Shown piece by piece: positions 1 to 7,572 of a stretch of 11,395 bases of DNA. The stretch covers positions 1 to 11,395 of the forward strand of contig SLAE01000145.1 in the NCBI GenBank assembly GCA_007127015.1, written 5' to 3'. This stretch comes from Desulfonatronospira sp. GTDB taxonomy: Bacteria > Desulfobacterota > Desulfovibrionia > Desulfovibrionales > Desulfonatronovibrionaceae. The number at the start of each line of letters is the position of its first letter. Position 1 is the stretch's first letter. The notes under the pieces were generated by a model, which saw only the letters and a list, made by a program, of their open reading frames with translations, was not told the origin of the DNA and did no database searches. A program made the translations under genes and the position numbers.

Positions 1-758
1 TGGACTCGGGCCAGGACATACAAAGGATGAGCATGGGCTATGCCCAGACCTCTTCTCTGTCCCAGTGTGTAGCGCCATAGACCCGAGTGAGTACCCAGGG
101 TGTCGCCCTGCCTGTTTATTATAGGTCCGGGTTTTAAGTGTAAACTGTCACCAAGTCTATCTGCTATGAACTCTCTGTAATCTCCGGCTATGAAGCATAC
201 TTCCCTGCTTTCCTCCCTGGCAGGGGGAAATATACTGTTTTGGCGCAGAAATTCTTGAACCCAGGATTTTTTTTTATCTCTCAGGGGCAGGACTACCTTT
301 CTCAGGTTTTTTTCCGGGACCAGACTCAAAAAATAGCTCTGGTCCTTGCCTGGATCATGGCCGCGCCATAAAGAAGCATAACCGGCGCCGGTCTCGATTC
401 CCGCGTAATGGCCGGTAGCCAGCCGATCAGCTCCCATTCTCAGCGCAGCCTCCAGAAGAAGCCCGAACTTGATCTTCCGGTTGCAGACGGCGCACGGATT
501 GGGTGTAAGTCCCTGCAGATATCTTTCGACAAAGGGACGAACTACATGCTGCTCAAAAGCGGACTCAAGATCCAGAACCTGCAGCTCAAGACCCATTCGC
601 CGACATATCCGCCCAAGCTTTTCCACGAGTTCGCTGCCGGGATCCTGAGCGGGGAAAAAGCGGGCATGAACAGGCAGAAGTTCAAAACCCCGCCTTTTGA
701 GCAAGACAAGAGAGGCCAGGCTGTCTGCGCCCCCGCTTAAGGCAACAGCAATCTTCAT
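1..758 (-). CDS. mnmA: tRNA-specific 2-thiouridylase MnmA (partial, C-terminus beyond window)
   Basis: ATP-dependent enzyme that installs the 2-thio group on U34 of tRNAs for Glu, Gln and Lys, taking sulfur from a persulfide relay in the cytoplasm. My translation from the ATG at 758-756 stays open for 252 codons to the window edge. It begins MKIAVALSGGADS, the PP-loop ATP-pyrophosphatase motif (residues 8-13). It then has TPNPCAVCNRKIKFG with the first catalytic cysteine at C89, ATGHYA (115-120), GKDQSYFL (137-144) and SREVCFI with the second catalytic cysteine at C188. Family members run about 340-370 residues, so roughly the last third is missing. The start codon overlaps the gatA stop by one base (TAATG). 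No Shine-Dalgarno sequence is visible before it, which suggests translation coupled to gatA. Identification rests on all motifs being in order and is firm. Confidence 0.95.
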   Translation of the reverse strand, partial: MKIAVALSGGADSLASLVLLKRRGFELLPVHARFFPAQDPGSELVEKLGRICRRMGLELQVLDLESAFEQHVVRPFVERYLQGLTPNPCAVCNRKIKFGLLLEAALRMGADRLATGHYAGIETGAGYASLWRGHDPGKDQSYFLSLVPEKNLRKVVLPLRDKKKSWVQEFLRQNSIFPPAREESREVCFIAGDYREFIADRLGDSLHLKPGPIINRQGDTLGTHSGLWRYTLGQRRGLGIAHAHPLYVLARV

Positions 759-2227
759 TATTCATTAAGAGCCCGGGGAGAGGGCAGGGGGGGCAGGTAA
801 TTTTCCAGCACATGGGCTGTCTGTAAAAGCAGTTCTTCGCTGAATGCCGGTCCCATAAGCTGAATGCCCACAGGCATGTCCGTCCGGTCCCCAAGTCCAG
901 CGGGAACTGTTATTCCGGCCATTCCGGCCAGATTTAAAGACACAGTGAAGATGTCCAGCAGATACATCTGCAGGGGATCATCCACCATTTCGCCCAGACG
1001 AAAGGCGGTAAATGGTGACACAGGAGCACAGATCAGATCACAATATTCAAAGGCCTGGATAAAATCCTGATAAATAAGTCTGCGCACCTGGGCCGCCTTC
1101 TTGAAATAGGCATCATAATATCCGGCGGAGAGTACATAACTGCCGATCATGATCCTGCGCTGCACTTCCTCGCCGAAAGCCCTGGATCTTGTCTTGATGT
1201 ACATGTCCAGCAGCTCGCGGGCCTCTTTATCCCGATAACCGTATTTTACTCCGTCAAAACGGGCCATATTTGAAGAAGATTCAGCCATGGCAATGATTTC
1301 GTAGACAGCCACAGCATGAGGAGTATGGGGCATATCCAGGGTCACGGTTTCGGCCCCTGCCAGACTGATCTGTTCCAGTGCCTTGCTGCACACCCGCTCC
1401 ACTTCAGAATCAAGCTTGCCTTCCCAGTACTGGGCTGGCAGACCCACCCGCAGCCCTTTAAGATCGGTTCTGCGTTCAAGAGAGCTAAGATAATCAGGAA
1501 CAGGAACATCCATTGAAGTGGAATCCAGGGGATCGTGACCGGAAATAACCTGCAGTATGGCAGCACAATCCGCAGTGTTTGCAGCTATGGGTCCTGCCTG
1601 GTCCATGGAGGAGGCTAAGGCGACTACACCGTATCTTGAGACCCGGCCATACGTCGGCTTCATTCCGAAAACACCGCAAAATGATGCCGGCTGGCGAATG
1701 GATCCGCCGGTGTCCGTACCCACGGAGCCAAGGCTCTGGCCTGCCGCGATTGACGCGGCTGATCCGCCGCTTGATCCCCCGGGCACCTTGTTAAGGTCCC
1801 AGGGATTTCTGGTCTTCTTGTGTGCGGAATTTTCAGTGGATGAACCCTCTGCAAACTCGTCCAGATTAGTTTTGCCGAGAAAAATGGCGCCGGCCTCTCG
1901 CAGCTTGCGCACCAGGGTGGCGTCATAACAGGGATTAAAATTCTCAAGCATTTTTGATCCGCAGGTGGTGCGCTGATCTCTGGTGCAGATGTTATCTTTC
2001 AAGGTCAGAGGAATCCCCCAGAGAGGCTTGTCTTTGTCCGGACCCTGTTCATCCATTTTCCGGGCCAGATCCAGAGCTTTCACTTCCTGAATGTTCACGA
2101 AGGCTTGAATCACAGGTTCTGTTTTTCTGATCCTCTCCAGACAGGACTGAACCACTTCTGTGACCTTGATCTGTCCTGAAAGGATCAGGTCCCTGGTAGC
2201 GCACAGTGTATCAGTTTTATCGTTCAA
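758..2227 (-). CDS. gatA: Asp-tRNA(Asn)/Glu-tRNA(Gln) amidotransferase subunit A
   Basis: Amidase subunit of the GatCAB complex. It releases ammonia from glutamine, which GatB uses to amidate mischarged Glu-tRNA(Gln) or Asp-tRNA(Asn). The 489-residue length is normal for the family. The amidase-signature triad is visible: K77 in GIPLTLKDNI, cis-Ser S152 in PGGSSGGSAA, and nucleophile S176 in GTDTGGSIRQPA. These sit at a constant offset of two from the S. aureus GatA residues (K79, S154, S178). The start is a TTG at 2227-2225, preceded by GGAGGA at 2240-2235 with 7 bases between. No in-frame ATG exists until residue 58, inside the conserved fold, so TTG is the best start. It follows gatC by 15 bases and overlaps mnmA by one base. 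GatB is not in the window. Confidence 0.97.
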   Translation of the reverse strand: MNDKTDTLCATRDLILSGQIKVTEVVQSCLERIRKTEPVIQAFVNIQEVKALDLARKMDEQGPDKDKPLWGIPLTLKDNICTRDQRTTCGSKMLENFNPCYDATLVRKLREAGAIFLGKTNLDEFAEGSSTENSAHKKTRNPWDLNKVPGGSSGGSAASIAAGQSLGSVGTDTGGSIRQPASFCGVFGMKPTYGRVSRYGVVALASSMDQAGPIAANTADCAAILQVISGHDPLDSTSMDVPVPDYLSSLERRTDLKGLRVGLPAQYWEGKLDSEVERVCSKALEQISLAGAETVTLDMPHTPHAVAVYEIIAMAESSSNMARFDGVKYGYRDKEARELLDMYIKTRSRAFGEEVQRRIMIGSYVLSAGYYDAYFKKAAQVRRLIYQDFIQAFEYCDLICAPVSPFTAFRLGEMVDDPLQMYLLDIFTVSLNLAGMAGITVPAGLGDRTDMPVGIQLMGPAFSEELLLQTAHVLENYLPPLPSPRALNE

Positions 2228-2242
2228 CTTGTTCTCCTCCCA

Positions 2243-2527
2243 CTAGATTATTCTGGGAACTATAAAGTATTTTCCGTCATGTCCGGGTGCATTGTCCAGA
2301 ATGTCTTTACGCTCATGCGTCGCCAGGCACACATCTTCACGCATTACGGATACTTTATCAGAAGGAGAGTAAAACGGCTCCACCCCGGTGGTATCCACCT
2401 GGTTGAGGCAGTCCATGTATTCGATTATCTCCCTGGACTGATGGGCGAATTTATCCGCCTGATCCGGTTCGATTTCCAGCCTGGCCAGTCCCGCGATTTT
2501 GATGATCAGATCCCTGTCTATGTCCAT
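2243..2527 (-). CDS. gatC: Asp-tRNA(Asn)/Glu-tRNA(Gln) amidotransferase subunit C
   Basis: Small structural subunit that wraps around the GatA-GatB interface and stabilises the amidotransferase. The product is 94 residues, the usual GatC size. It shows the family pattern: an N-terminal helix with IAGLARLEIEPDQ (11-23), then EIIEYMDCLNQVDTTGVEP (33-51), a MREDV segment (62-66), and a C-terminal DILDNAPGHDGKYFIVPRII. The reading frame is open upstream to 2737, but that extension overlaps the 3' end of the lipoprotein gene and resembles no GatC. The ATG at 2527-2525 has AAGGAG at 2539-2534, 6 bases upstream. It lies 23 bases after the lipoprotein gene and 15 bases before gatA, consistent with one transcript. 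Confidence 0.95.
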   Translation of the reverse strand: MDIDRDLIIKIAGLARLEIEPDQADKFAHQSREIIEYMDCLNQVDTTGVEPFYSPSDKVSVMREDVCLATHERKDILDNAPGHDGKYFIVPRII

Positions 2528-2550
2528 GCTGTTCTCCTTAAAGTAAAGTT

Positions 2551-4491
2551 CTACTCTTGCAGCTGCTGCTCTCTCAGCCGCTCCATCCACATTTCCTTTC
2601 TCTGTGTTCTGAATTCCATGAGCCAGTTGAGCCTGTATGTGTTTGCGCGAGCCAGGTTTGTCCTGTCCATCTGAAAAACGAACAGATCCTGGGATGCAAG
2701 GCCATATTCGTCCCAGCTTATGGGAGCCATGCTCCAATCGTAAAAGCTGTTGTTCCGCAGGAAACGGTTGACTTCTTCCGGTTCATAAGCAGGGGGAAGG
2801 TCGCCGCTGCGGGCTGCAAAACGCGCAAAATCATAACCCAGAGCCACCCAGAAGTCAGCCTCTCCCTGCAGGGTTTTCTCCAGGCCGCTGACAAGCCTTT
2901 CGCTTTGTTCGGAAGGCTCGATAGTGCACCATGGTCCGCTGGTCAAAGCCAGGGAGAAGAACTGCTGCTCCAGCTTGTCTGGAGAGTATGCCTGATACCA
3001 GAGCATAGGTCCCAGAAACAGGAGCTGATCCTGATTGAAGTAAAAAAACTGCGGAAGCAGCCCCTGTGCTCGGGACAGAGTGTCAGGAATGAACACAGCC
3101 TGAAAATCAGGATAACCGCCGGCCTGATCCTCCCATTCTCCGGTTTTTAAAAACGAGGATACGATATTATTCCAACTGGCAGGATTATCAGGAGGATAGC
3201 TCTTTATGTTTCTGATTTCAGCACCCATATTTCTGGCCTGGCTCCAGAATGTTTCGGCATAAGCCCGTCCAAAATCTTCCTCCGGGTAGAGAACGGCAAA
3301 GTCGGTGATACCCATCTGATTAACGGCCTGATCCAGAAGAACCCGGACCTGGTCCCTGGCACTGGGAAAGAAGCGCCATCCCTGTATGCCTTCATTTTCC
3401 AGGGAGGGCATGAAAGACATGAACACGAATTCTTCATGCAAGCCTGAATCCAGAACTTCACTCCATTGCCGCCTGGAAATAGGTCCTCCGACCAGAGAGA
3501 TGTCGTCCATTCGGGCCAGCCGCTTAAGCCACTCCGGATCATCGGTGTTTATTGTTTTAATTTCAATTTCCATGCCTTGCGAGGTCATGTCCAGATGGGC
3601 CTGGCCCGCCCCGCGCAGAATCTTCCACCCCGCGGTGGAAAAGTCTCCACTGAGAGGCAACGCAAGAGCGATCCTGGTCGAGGGCTTACCCAGCTCTTTT
3701 TCCCATTTTTCCAGCAGTCCAAACCAGAAATCGCGATCAATCAGCTGACCCTGACCGGCTATATCCAGGAGCAAAGGATGTATGGCCGGCCACCTCGCTG
3801 GATCCTCCTCCAGATATTGCTGATGCACGGCCCACCAGAAGATGTTATAAGGAAATTCCAGTTGTTTGCGCCGGTTCATATGCGCTTCGGCCTGTTTCAG
3901 TTCCGGGCCAAGGTCAAGGAAAAGCTCAAGGTAATCCCGCTCAAGGCCGGATCTTTGTTCATCAGTTCGAGTCCGGAAATAAAGGCCTTTCAAAACAGCT
4001 GCAGTTTCCGCGTATCTGTTGTTTTTAAGATGAGTCAGAGTGAGTTCAAGGGCGGCTTTTCGGGCCAGAGGGAAGGTAGTTCTGCTGTCCTGGTACAGAT
4101 TTTCCAGATAGAGCACATAGGCCTGTTCGTCTTCGGTTTTTTTCAGAGACAGTGCATAGATTTCGTGCCACCGCCATTTGTCCAGGGCAGCAGGTTCGAG
4201 CTCGGCCCATTTGTTCAGGGCCCGCATGGCCATCAAATAGTCGCTGTTTTCAAAAGCACTGAAAGCAAGTCTCTGCCAGGCCTTGATCGCCTCTTTTCTG
4301 TCCAGCTCAACTTCACTGAGCAGCTGTTCATAGAAAATCTGGCTCCTGGTGAAATCTCCCCTTTGCCAGGCCTGTGCGGCCATGGTTTCCAGACGTGTCG
4401 TATCGGGTTCTATTGGGACAACTTTTTTCTCGGCGCAGGCGGACAGAACAAGCAGACAAAGAGCTAAAATTAATAATCTGAATATATTCAT
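2551..4491 (-). CDS. LpoA-like lipoprotein with periplasmic-binding-protein domain
   Basis: Probable envelope lipoprotein of 646 residues. The N-terminus has a short hydrophobic signal (LLILALCLLVLSAC) ending in a lipobox with the lipidated cysteine at C19. The next residue is alanine, so there is no D+2 inner-membrane retention signal. Residues about 30-265 are helix-rich and Trp/Leu-rich, in the style of TPR repeats. From about 272 (RIALALPLSGDFSTAGW) the protein resembles the type 1 periplasmic-binding fold of the LpoA/YraM and Leu/Ile/Val-binding superfamily. In E. coli, LpoA activates the peptidoglycan synthase PBP1a from the outer membrane; applying that role here is inference from architecture only. 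An alternative is a solute-binding protein, but the N-terminal repeat region argues for LpoA-like. The ATG lacks a clear Shine-Dalgarno sequence but gives a complete signal peptide. It appears to lead the gatC-gatA-mnmA operon. Confidence 0.8.
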   Translation of the reverse strand: MNIFRLLILALCLLVLSACAEKKVVPIEPDTTRLETMAAQAWQRGDFTRSQIFYEQLLSEVELDRKEAIKAWQRLAFSAFENSDYLMAMRALNKWAELEPAALDKWRWHEIYALSLKKTEDEQAYVLYLENLYQDSRTTFPLARKAALELTLTHLKNNRYAETAAVLKGLYFRTRTDEQRSGLERDYLELFLDLGPELKQAEAHMNRRKQLEFPYNIFWWAVHQQYLEEDPARWPAIHPLLLDIAGQGQLIDRDFWFGLLEKWEKELGKPSTRIALALPLSGDFSTAGWKILRGAGQAHLDMTSQGMEIEIKTINTDDPEWLKRLARMDDISLVGGPISRRQWSEVLDSGLHEEFVFMSFMPSLENEGIQGWRFFPSARDQVRVLLDQAVNQMGITDFAVLYPEEDFGRAYAETFWSQARNMGAEIRNIKSYPPDNPASWNNIVSSFLKTGEWEDQAGGYPDFQAVFIPDTLSRAQGLLPQFFYFNQDQLLFLGPMLWYQAYSPDKLEQQFFSLALTSGPWCTIEPSEQSERLVSGLEKTLQGEADFWVALGYDFARFAARSGDLPPAYEPEEVNRFLRNNSFYDWSMAPISWDEYGLASQDLFVFQMDRTNLARANTYRLNWLMEFRTQRKEMWMERLREQQLQE

Positions 4492-4648
4492 AAAATGTCA
4501 TATCAAGGTTATGTATTGATTTGAAAATTTGCCGGATCCATATGTTCCGTATCCTGAAAACAGTTCTTAGAAAAGTAGGCAAAATAGTAGATTTTACAGT
4601 CAAAGCTCTCTTAAGCATTTGAATTATTGACCATTGATTCTACCTGTT
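4492..4648. other. gene-free leader region of the lipoprotein operon
   Basis: AT-rich spacer directly upstream of the lipoprotein start. It should hold the promoter for the lipoprotein-gatCA-mnmA operon, because an intrinsic terminator separates it from dnaK. A TTGACT hexamer reads on the minus strand near 4600, but no good -10 box lies at 16-18 bases, so I do not assign a promoter. No convincing gene is present; a minus-strand frame open to 4618 runs antiparallel to nothing recognisable and overlaps the lipoprotein start. Confidence 0.5.
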
Positions 4649-4790
4649 CGTCATTCCGATTGGAGCCTGTCCCGGAATAGATCCGGGGCCGGAATCCAGC
4701 TTCTTTTCAATAAGAATGCCCGCAGCAGGCGGGTAAGAGACCGGATGCCGGATTAGTCATCCCGGACCCCGATCCGGGACCGGCATGACG
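4649..4790. repeat. MITE-like palindromic intergenic repeat element
   Basis: About 142 bases bounded by short inverted ends: CGTCATTCCG at the left and CCGGCATGACG at the right match as CGTCAT-CCG. Inside are three hairpins. One is CCCGGA/TCCGGG around a 5-base loop (4671-4687). One is CCCGC/GCGGG around AGCAG (4719-4733). The third is a near-perfect 34-base palindrome centred on GATC (4756-4789). The GTCATTCC and GGAATCCAG style is typical of small dispersed palindromic repeats in many proteobacterial genomes (general knowledge). No protein is encoded. It sits between the dnaK terminator and the lipoprotein gene, where such elements usually land. Confidence 0.75.
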
Positions 4791-4826
4791 GAAGAACTTT
4801 TGACTCAAAATATTCTAAAATACTGA

Positions 4827-4860
4827 TAAAAAAAACCCGGGTTACGATTGTAACCCGGGT
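4827..4860 (-). terminator. intrinsic terminator of the hrcA-grpE-dnaK operon
   Basis: Perfect 11-bp GC-rich stem (ACCCGGGTTAC paired with GTAACCCGGGT, 4835-4845 and 4850-4860) with a 4-base loop. On the minus strand it is followed by a run of eight T, the first of which belongs to the stem. It lies about 40 bases after the dnaK stop, so it closes the heat-shock operon and isolates the lipoprotein operon downstream. Confidence 0.93.
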
Positions 4861-4897
4861 CAGAATAGGAATTGGTCCAAGATTATGTCAAGACAAT

Positions 4898-6817
4898 TTA
4901 TTTCTTGTCCTCATTGACTTCAGTGTAATCAGCGTCGACTACATCCTCGTCAGCACTCTGGGCTTTCTGTTCGCCTGCCTGCTCCTCACCGGCCTGGGCC
5001 TGTTCTCCGCCCTGAGTTTTCTGGGCGTAAAGCTTTTCAGCCAGCTTGTGTGAAGCCTGGGACAGGTCCTCGGTGGCCTTGCGGATTGCCTCTTCATCAT
5101 CGCCTTCCATGACTTTTTTAAGCTCCTGGATCTTGTTTTCAATTTCAGCTTTGAGTTCGGCGTCCAGATTCTCGCCTAAATCCCGCAGTGATTTTTCCGT
5201 GGTATAGATAAGAGTGTCAGCATGATTACGGGCCTCAATGAGCCGCTGCTTTTTCTTGTCCTCTTCAGCGTGTGTTTCAGCGTCCTTGACCAGCTTGTTG
5301 ATGTCTTCTTCAGACAGGCCGCTGGAAGCAGTTATCCTGATGGATTGTTCCTTGCCGGTGCCCAGGTCTTTTGCGGAAACATTGACGATACCGTTGGCAT
5401 CAATGTCAAAGGTGACTTCGATCTGAGGAACACCCCGCGGCGCCGGAGGTATGCCTGTCAGCTCGAATCTGCCCAGTGTCATGTTGTCTCCGGCCATAGG
5501 CCTTTCACCCTGCAGAACATGTATTGAAACCGAAGGCTGGTTGTCAGCAGCCGTGGTAAAAATCTGGCTCTTGCGCGTGGGAATGGTGGTGTTGCGTTCG
5601 ATGAGCCTGGTGAACACTCCGCCCATGGTTTCGATTCCCAGAGACAGAGGCGTTACGTCGAGAAGAAGAACGTCTTTGACGTCTCCAGCGAAAATACCGC
5701 CCTGAATAGCGGCACCCATAGCCACAACCTCATCCGGGTTAACCCCTTTGCTGGGTTCTCTTCCAAAAAATTCCGATACTTTTTTCTGGACCAGAGGCAT
5801 GCGGGTCATGCCGCCGACCAGAAGTACCTGATTTATTTCCGAAGCGTTGATTCCTGCGTCTTTCAAAGCCTTTTCACAAGGCCCTATGGTCCTCTGCACC
5901 AGGTCTTCGACCAGACTGTCCAGTTTGCTCCGGGAAAGTTTGACGTTCATGTGTTTTGGACCGTGCTGGTCTGCAGTGATGAACGGAAGATTGATTTCGG
6001 TTTCCATGGTGCTGGAGAGTTCTTTTTTAGCCTTTTCAGCGGCTTCTCTAAGTCTCTGCAGAGCCATGCGGTCCTTGGATAGATCGATGCCGTTTTCTCT
6101 CTTGAATTCGTCTACCAGCCAGGTGATTATCCTCTGGTCAAAATCTTCACCGCCCAGAAATGTGTCACCATGGGTGGAGCGTACTTCCACCAGATTGTCG
6201 CCAACCTCCAGAATGGAGATGTCAAAAGTACCGCCGCCAAGGTCAAAGACAGCAATTTTTTCATTGACGTTTTTATCTGCTCCGTAGGCCAGTGAAGCTG
6301 CGGTGGGTTCGTTTATGATCCTTTTGACCTCAAGTCCGGCCACCCGCCCGGCGTCTTTGGTGGCCTGACGCTGGCTGTCGTTGAAATAGGCGGGCACGGT
6401 TATAACCGCTTCAGTCACTTTTTCCCCGAGATAAGCTTCAGCATCACTTTTAAGCTTCTGCAGAATCATGGCTGATATTTCCGGCGGACTGTAGGTCTTG
6501 TCTTCAACCTGCACGTGAGCGTCGCCGTTATTGCCCTCGACAATCTTATATGAACAGCGCTGAATCCAGTCTTTCAGCACTGGATCGTTGTATTTGCGGC
6601 CCATCAGTCTTTTTACGGAATGGACAGTTCTGACGGGATTAGTCACGATCTGCCTTTTGGCTATTTCCCCCACAAGTCGTTCTTTATCCGTAAAAGCGAC
6701 AATGGAGGGAGTGGTACGTCCGCCTTCAGGGTTGGTGACGCACTTTGCTTCTTTGCCTTCCATAAGGTATACGCAACTGTTTGTTGTTCCAAGATCAATA
6801 CCGATTATTTTACCCAT
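4898..6817 (-). CDS. dnaK: molecular chaperone DnaK (Hsp70)
   Basis: ATP-driven cytoplasmic Hsp70 that binds exposed hydrophobic segments and cycles with GrpE and a J-protein. From the chosen start it is 639 residues, close to the E. coli length. It opens with MGKIIGIDLGTTNSCV (phosphate-1 loop), followed by VFDLGGGTFDISILEVG (phosphate-2), VLLVGGMTRMPLVQ (adenosine site) and the interdomain linker DVLLLDVTPLSLG. A helical lid and the classic C-terminal tail VVDADYTEV end the protein. The frame also has an ATG three codons earlier (6826), but the strong AAGGAGG at 6834-6828 is one base from it and 10 bases from the ATG at 6817, and the family start is MGKIIG. Third gene of the operon, 80 bases after grpE. 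dnaJ is not adjacent. Confidence 0.98.
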   Translation of the reverse strand: MGKIIGIDLGTTNSCVYLMEGKEAKCVTNPEGGRTTPSIVAFTDKERLVGEIAKRQIVTNPVRTVHSVKRLMGRKYNDPVLKDWIQRCSYKIVEGNNGDAHVQVEDKTYSPPEISAMILQKLKSDAEAYLGEKVTEAVITVPAYFNDSQRQATKDAGRVAGLEVKRIINEPTAASLAYGADKNVNEKIAVFDLGGGTFDISILEVGDNLVEVRSTHGDTFLGGEDFDQRIITWLVDEFKRENGIDLSKDRMALQRLREAAEKAKKELSSTMETEINLPFITADQHGPKHMNVKLSRSKLDSLVEDLVQRTIGPCEKALKDAGINASEINQVLLVGGMTRMPLVQKKVSEFFGREPSKGVNPDEVVAMGAAIQGGIFAGDVKDVLLLDVTPLSLGIETMGGVFTRLIERNTTIPTRKSQIFTTAADNQPSVSIHVLQGERPMAGDNMTLGRFELTGIPPAPRGVPQIEVTFDIDANGIVNVSAKDLGTGKEQSIRITASSGLSEEDINKLVKDAETHAEEDKKKQRLIEARNHADTLIYTTEKSLRDLGENLDAELKAEIENKIQELKKVMEGDDEEAIRKATEDLSQASHKLAEKLYAQKTQGGEQAQAGEEQAGEQKAQSADEDVVDADYTEVNEDKK

Positions 6818-6827
6818 TTTTAACATG

Positions 6828-6834
6828 CCTCCTT
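6828..6834 (-). promoter_or_regulatory. ribosome binding site deciding the dnaK start
   Basis: AAGGAGG on the minus strand. Its spacing of one base to the ATG at 6826 is too short for initiation, whereas 10 bases to the ATG at 6817 is workable. It therefore supports the shorter, canonical DnaK N-terminus. Confidence 0.75.
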
Positions 6835-6897
6835 ACCAAATGGTCATGATTGAAGTTTTTTTATCATAAATCTTTTAAATGAGTTGTAAAGAAGGAG

Positions 6898-7533
6898 CTA
6901 TTCATTTTTTTCCGGAGGACACTTCTTGCTCACCAGCACCTTGGCCGGGCGGACCAGGCGATCGCCCAGCAGGTATCCTTTCTGCATCACATAACAGACA
7001 GTACCTTCCTCCATGTCCTCTCTTTCCTGCTGAGCCATGGCTTCGTGGTAAACGGGATCAAAAGGTTCTCCTTCCCGGCCGACCTGTTGCAGATTGTTTC
7101 TGCCCAGCACCTGATGGAACATGTTCAAGGTCATTTCTATTCCCTGGACCAGATCCTTGCAGGCTTCATTTTTTCGCCCGTGTTCGAGTGCAAGTTCAAG
7201 ATTGTCTATTACCGGCAGGGTCTGCTCGATAAAGGAAGCCACTGCATATTTGGTGTGCTCCTCTTTTTCCCTGACCATGCGTTTCTTAAAGTTTTCCGCA
7301 TCAGCCATTGCTCTTAAGGCCAGATCTTTCTCTTCCTGCAGGAACTCGCATTCCCTGCAGATGCTTTCCCTGCAAAGAGACAGGAGATCTTCCCTGGAAA
7401 GCTTGAGTTCCAGATCAGCTTCCTCTTCATTTTTCCCGTTTTCAGTTGATTCCTTTGTCGCGCTTTTATCTTCAGCTTCTTCTTCGGCTGATGTTTTTTT
7501 GTTTTGTCCCTGTGTATCCTTGTCCTCGGGCAT
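6898..7533 (-). CDS. grpE: nucleotide exchange factor GrpE
   Basis: Co-chaperone that releases ADP from DnaK. The 211-residue product has an acidic, Lys/Glu-rich disordered N-terminus (1-45), a long helix with MADAENFKKRMVREKEEH (76-93), the FIEQTLPVIDNLELAL segment (101-116), and the C-terminal signature around VMQKGYLLGDRLVRPAKVLVSK (182-203). These are diagnostic of GrpE. Unusual for the family as I know it are three closely spaced cysteines, C54, C59 and C62 (CRESICREC), at the start of the coiled coil, with further cysteines at 125, 180 and 205. The start ATG has GGAGG 7 bases upstream. It lies 39 bases after hrcA and 80 bases before dnaK, in the CIRCE-controlled operon. Confidence 0.97.
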   Translation of the reverse strand: MPEDKDTQGQNKKTSAEEEAEDKSATKESTENGKNEEEADLELKLSREDLLSLCRESICRECEFLQEEKDLALRAMADAENFKKRMVREKEEHTKYAVASFIEQTLPVIDNLELALEHGRKNEACKDLVQGIEMTLNMFHQVLGRNNLQQVGREGEPFDPVYHEAMAQQEREDMEEGTVCYVMQKGYLLGDRLVRPAKVLVSKKCPPEKNE

Positions 7534-7572
7534 ACCTGAACCTCCGTAAAACTATGTTTGCCCCTGCCTGCT

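Noticed and set aside
408..740. 110-codon plus-strand frame near the left edge
   Set aside because: It is the complement of mnmA, whose catalytic motifs are on the minus strand.
2528..2737. Upstream extension of the gatC frame to a 164-residue protein
   Set aside because: The extra 70 residues overlap the coding end of the lipoprotein gene, lack GatC similarity, and the ATG at 2527 has a good ribosome binding site and gives the normal family length.
3466..4467. 333-codon plus-strand frame opposite the lipoprotein gene
   Set aside because: It is antisense to a gene with a clear signal peptide and domain pattern; its own translation has no recognisable motifs and no ribosome binding site that I can see.
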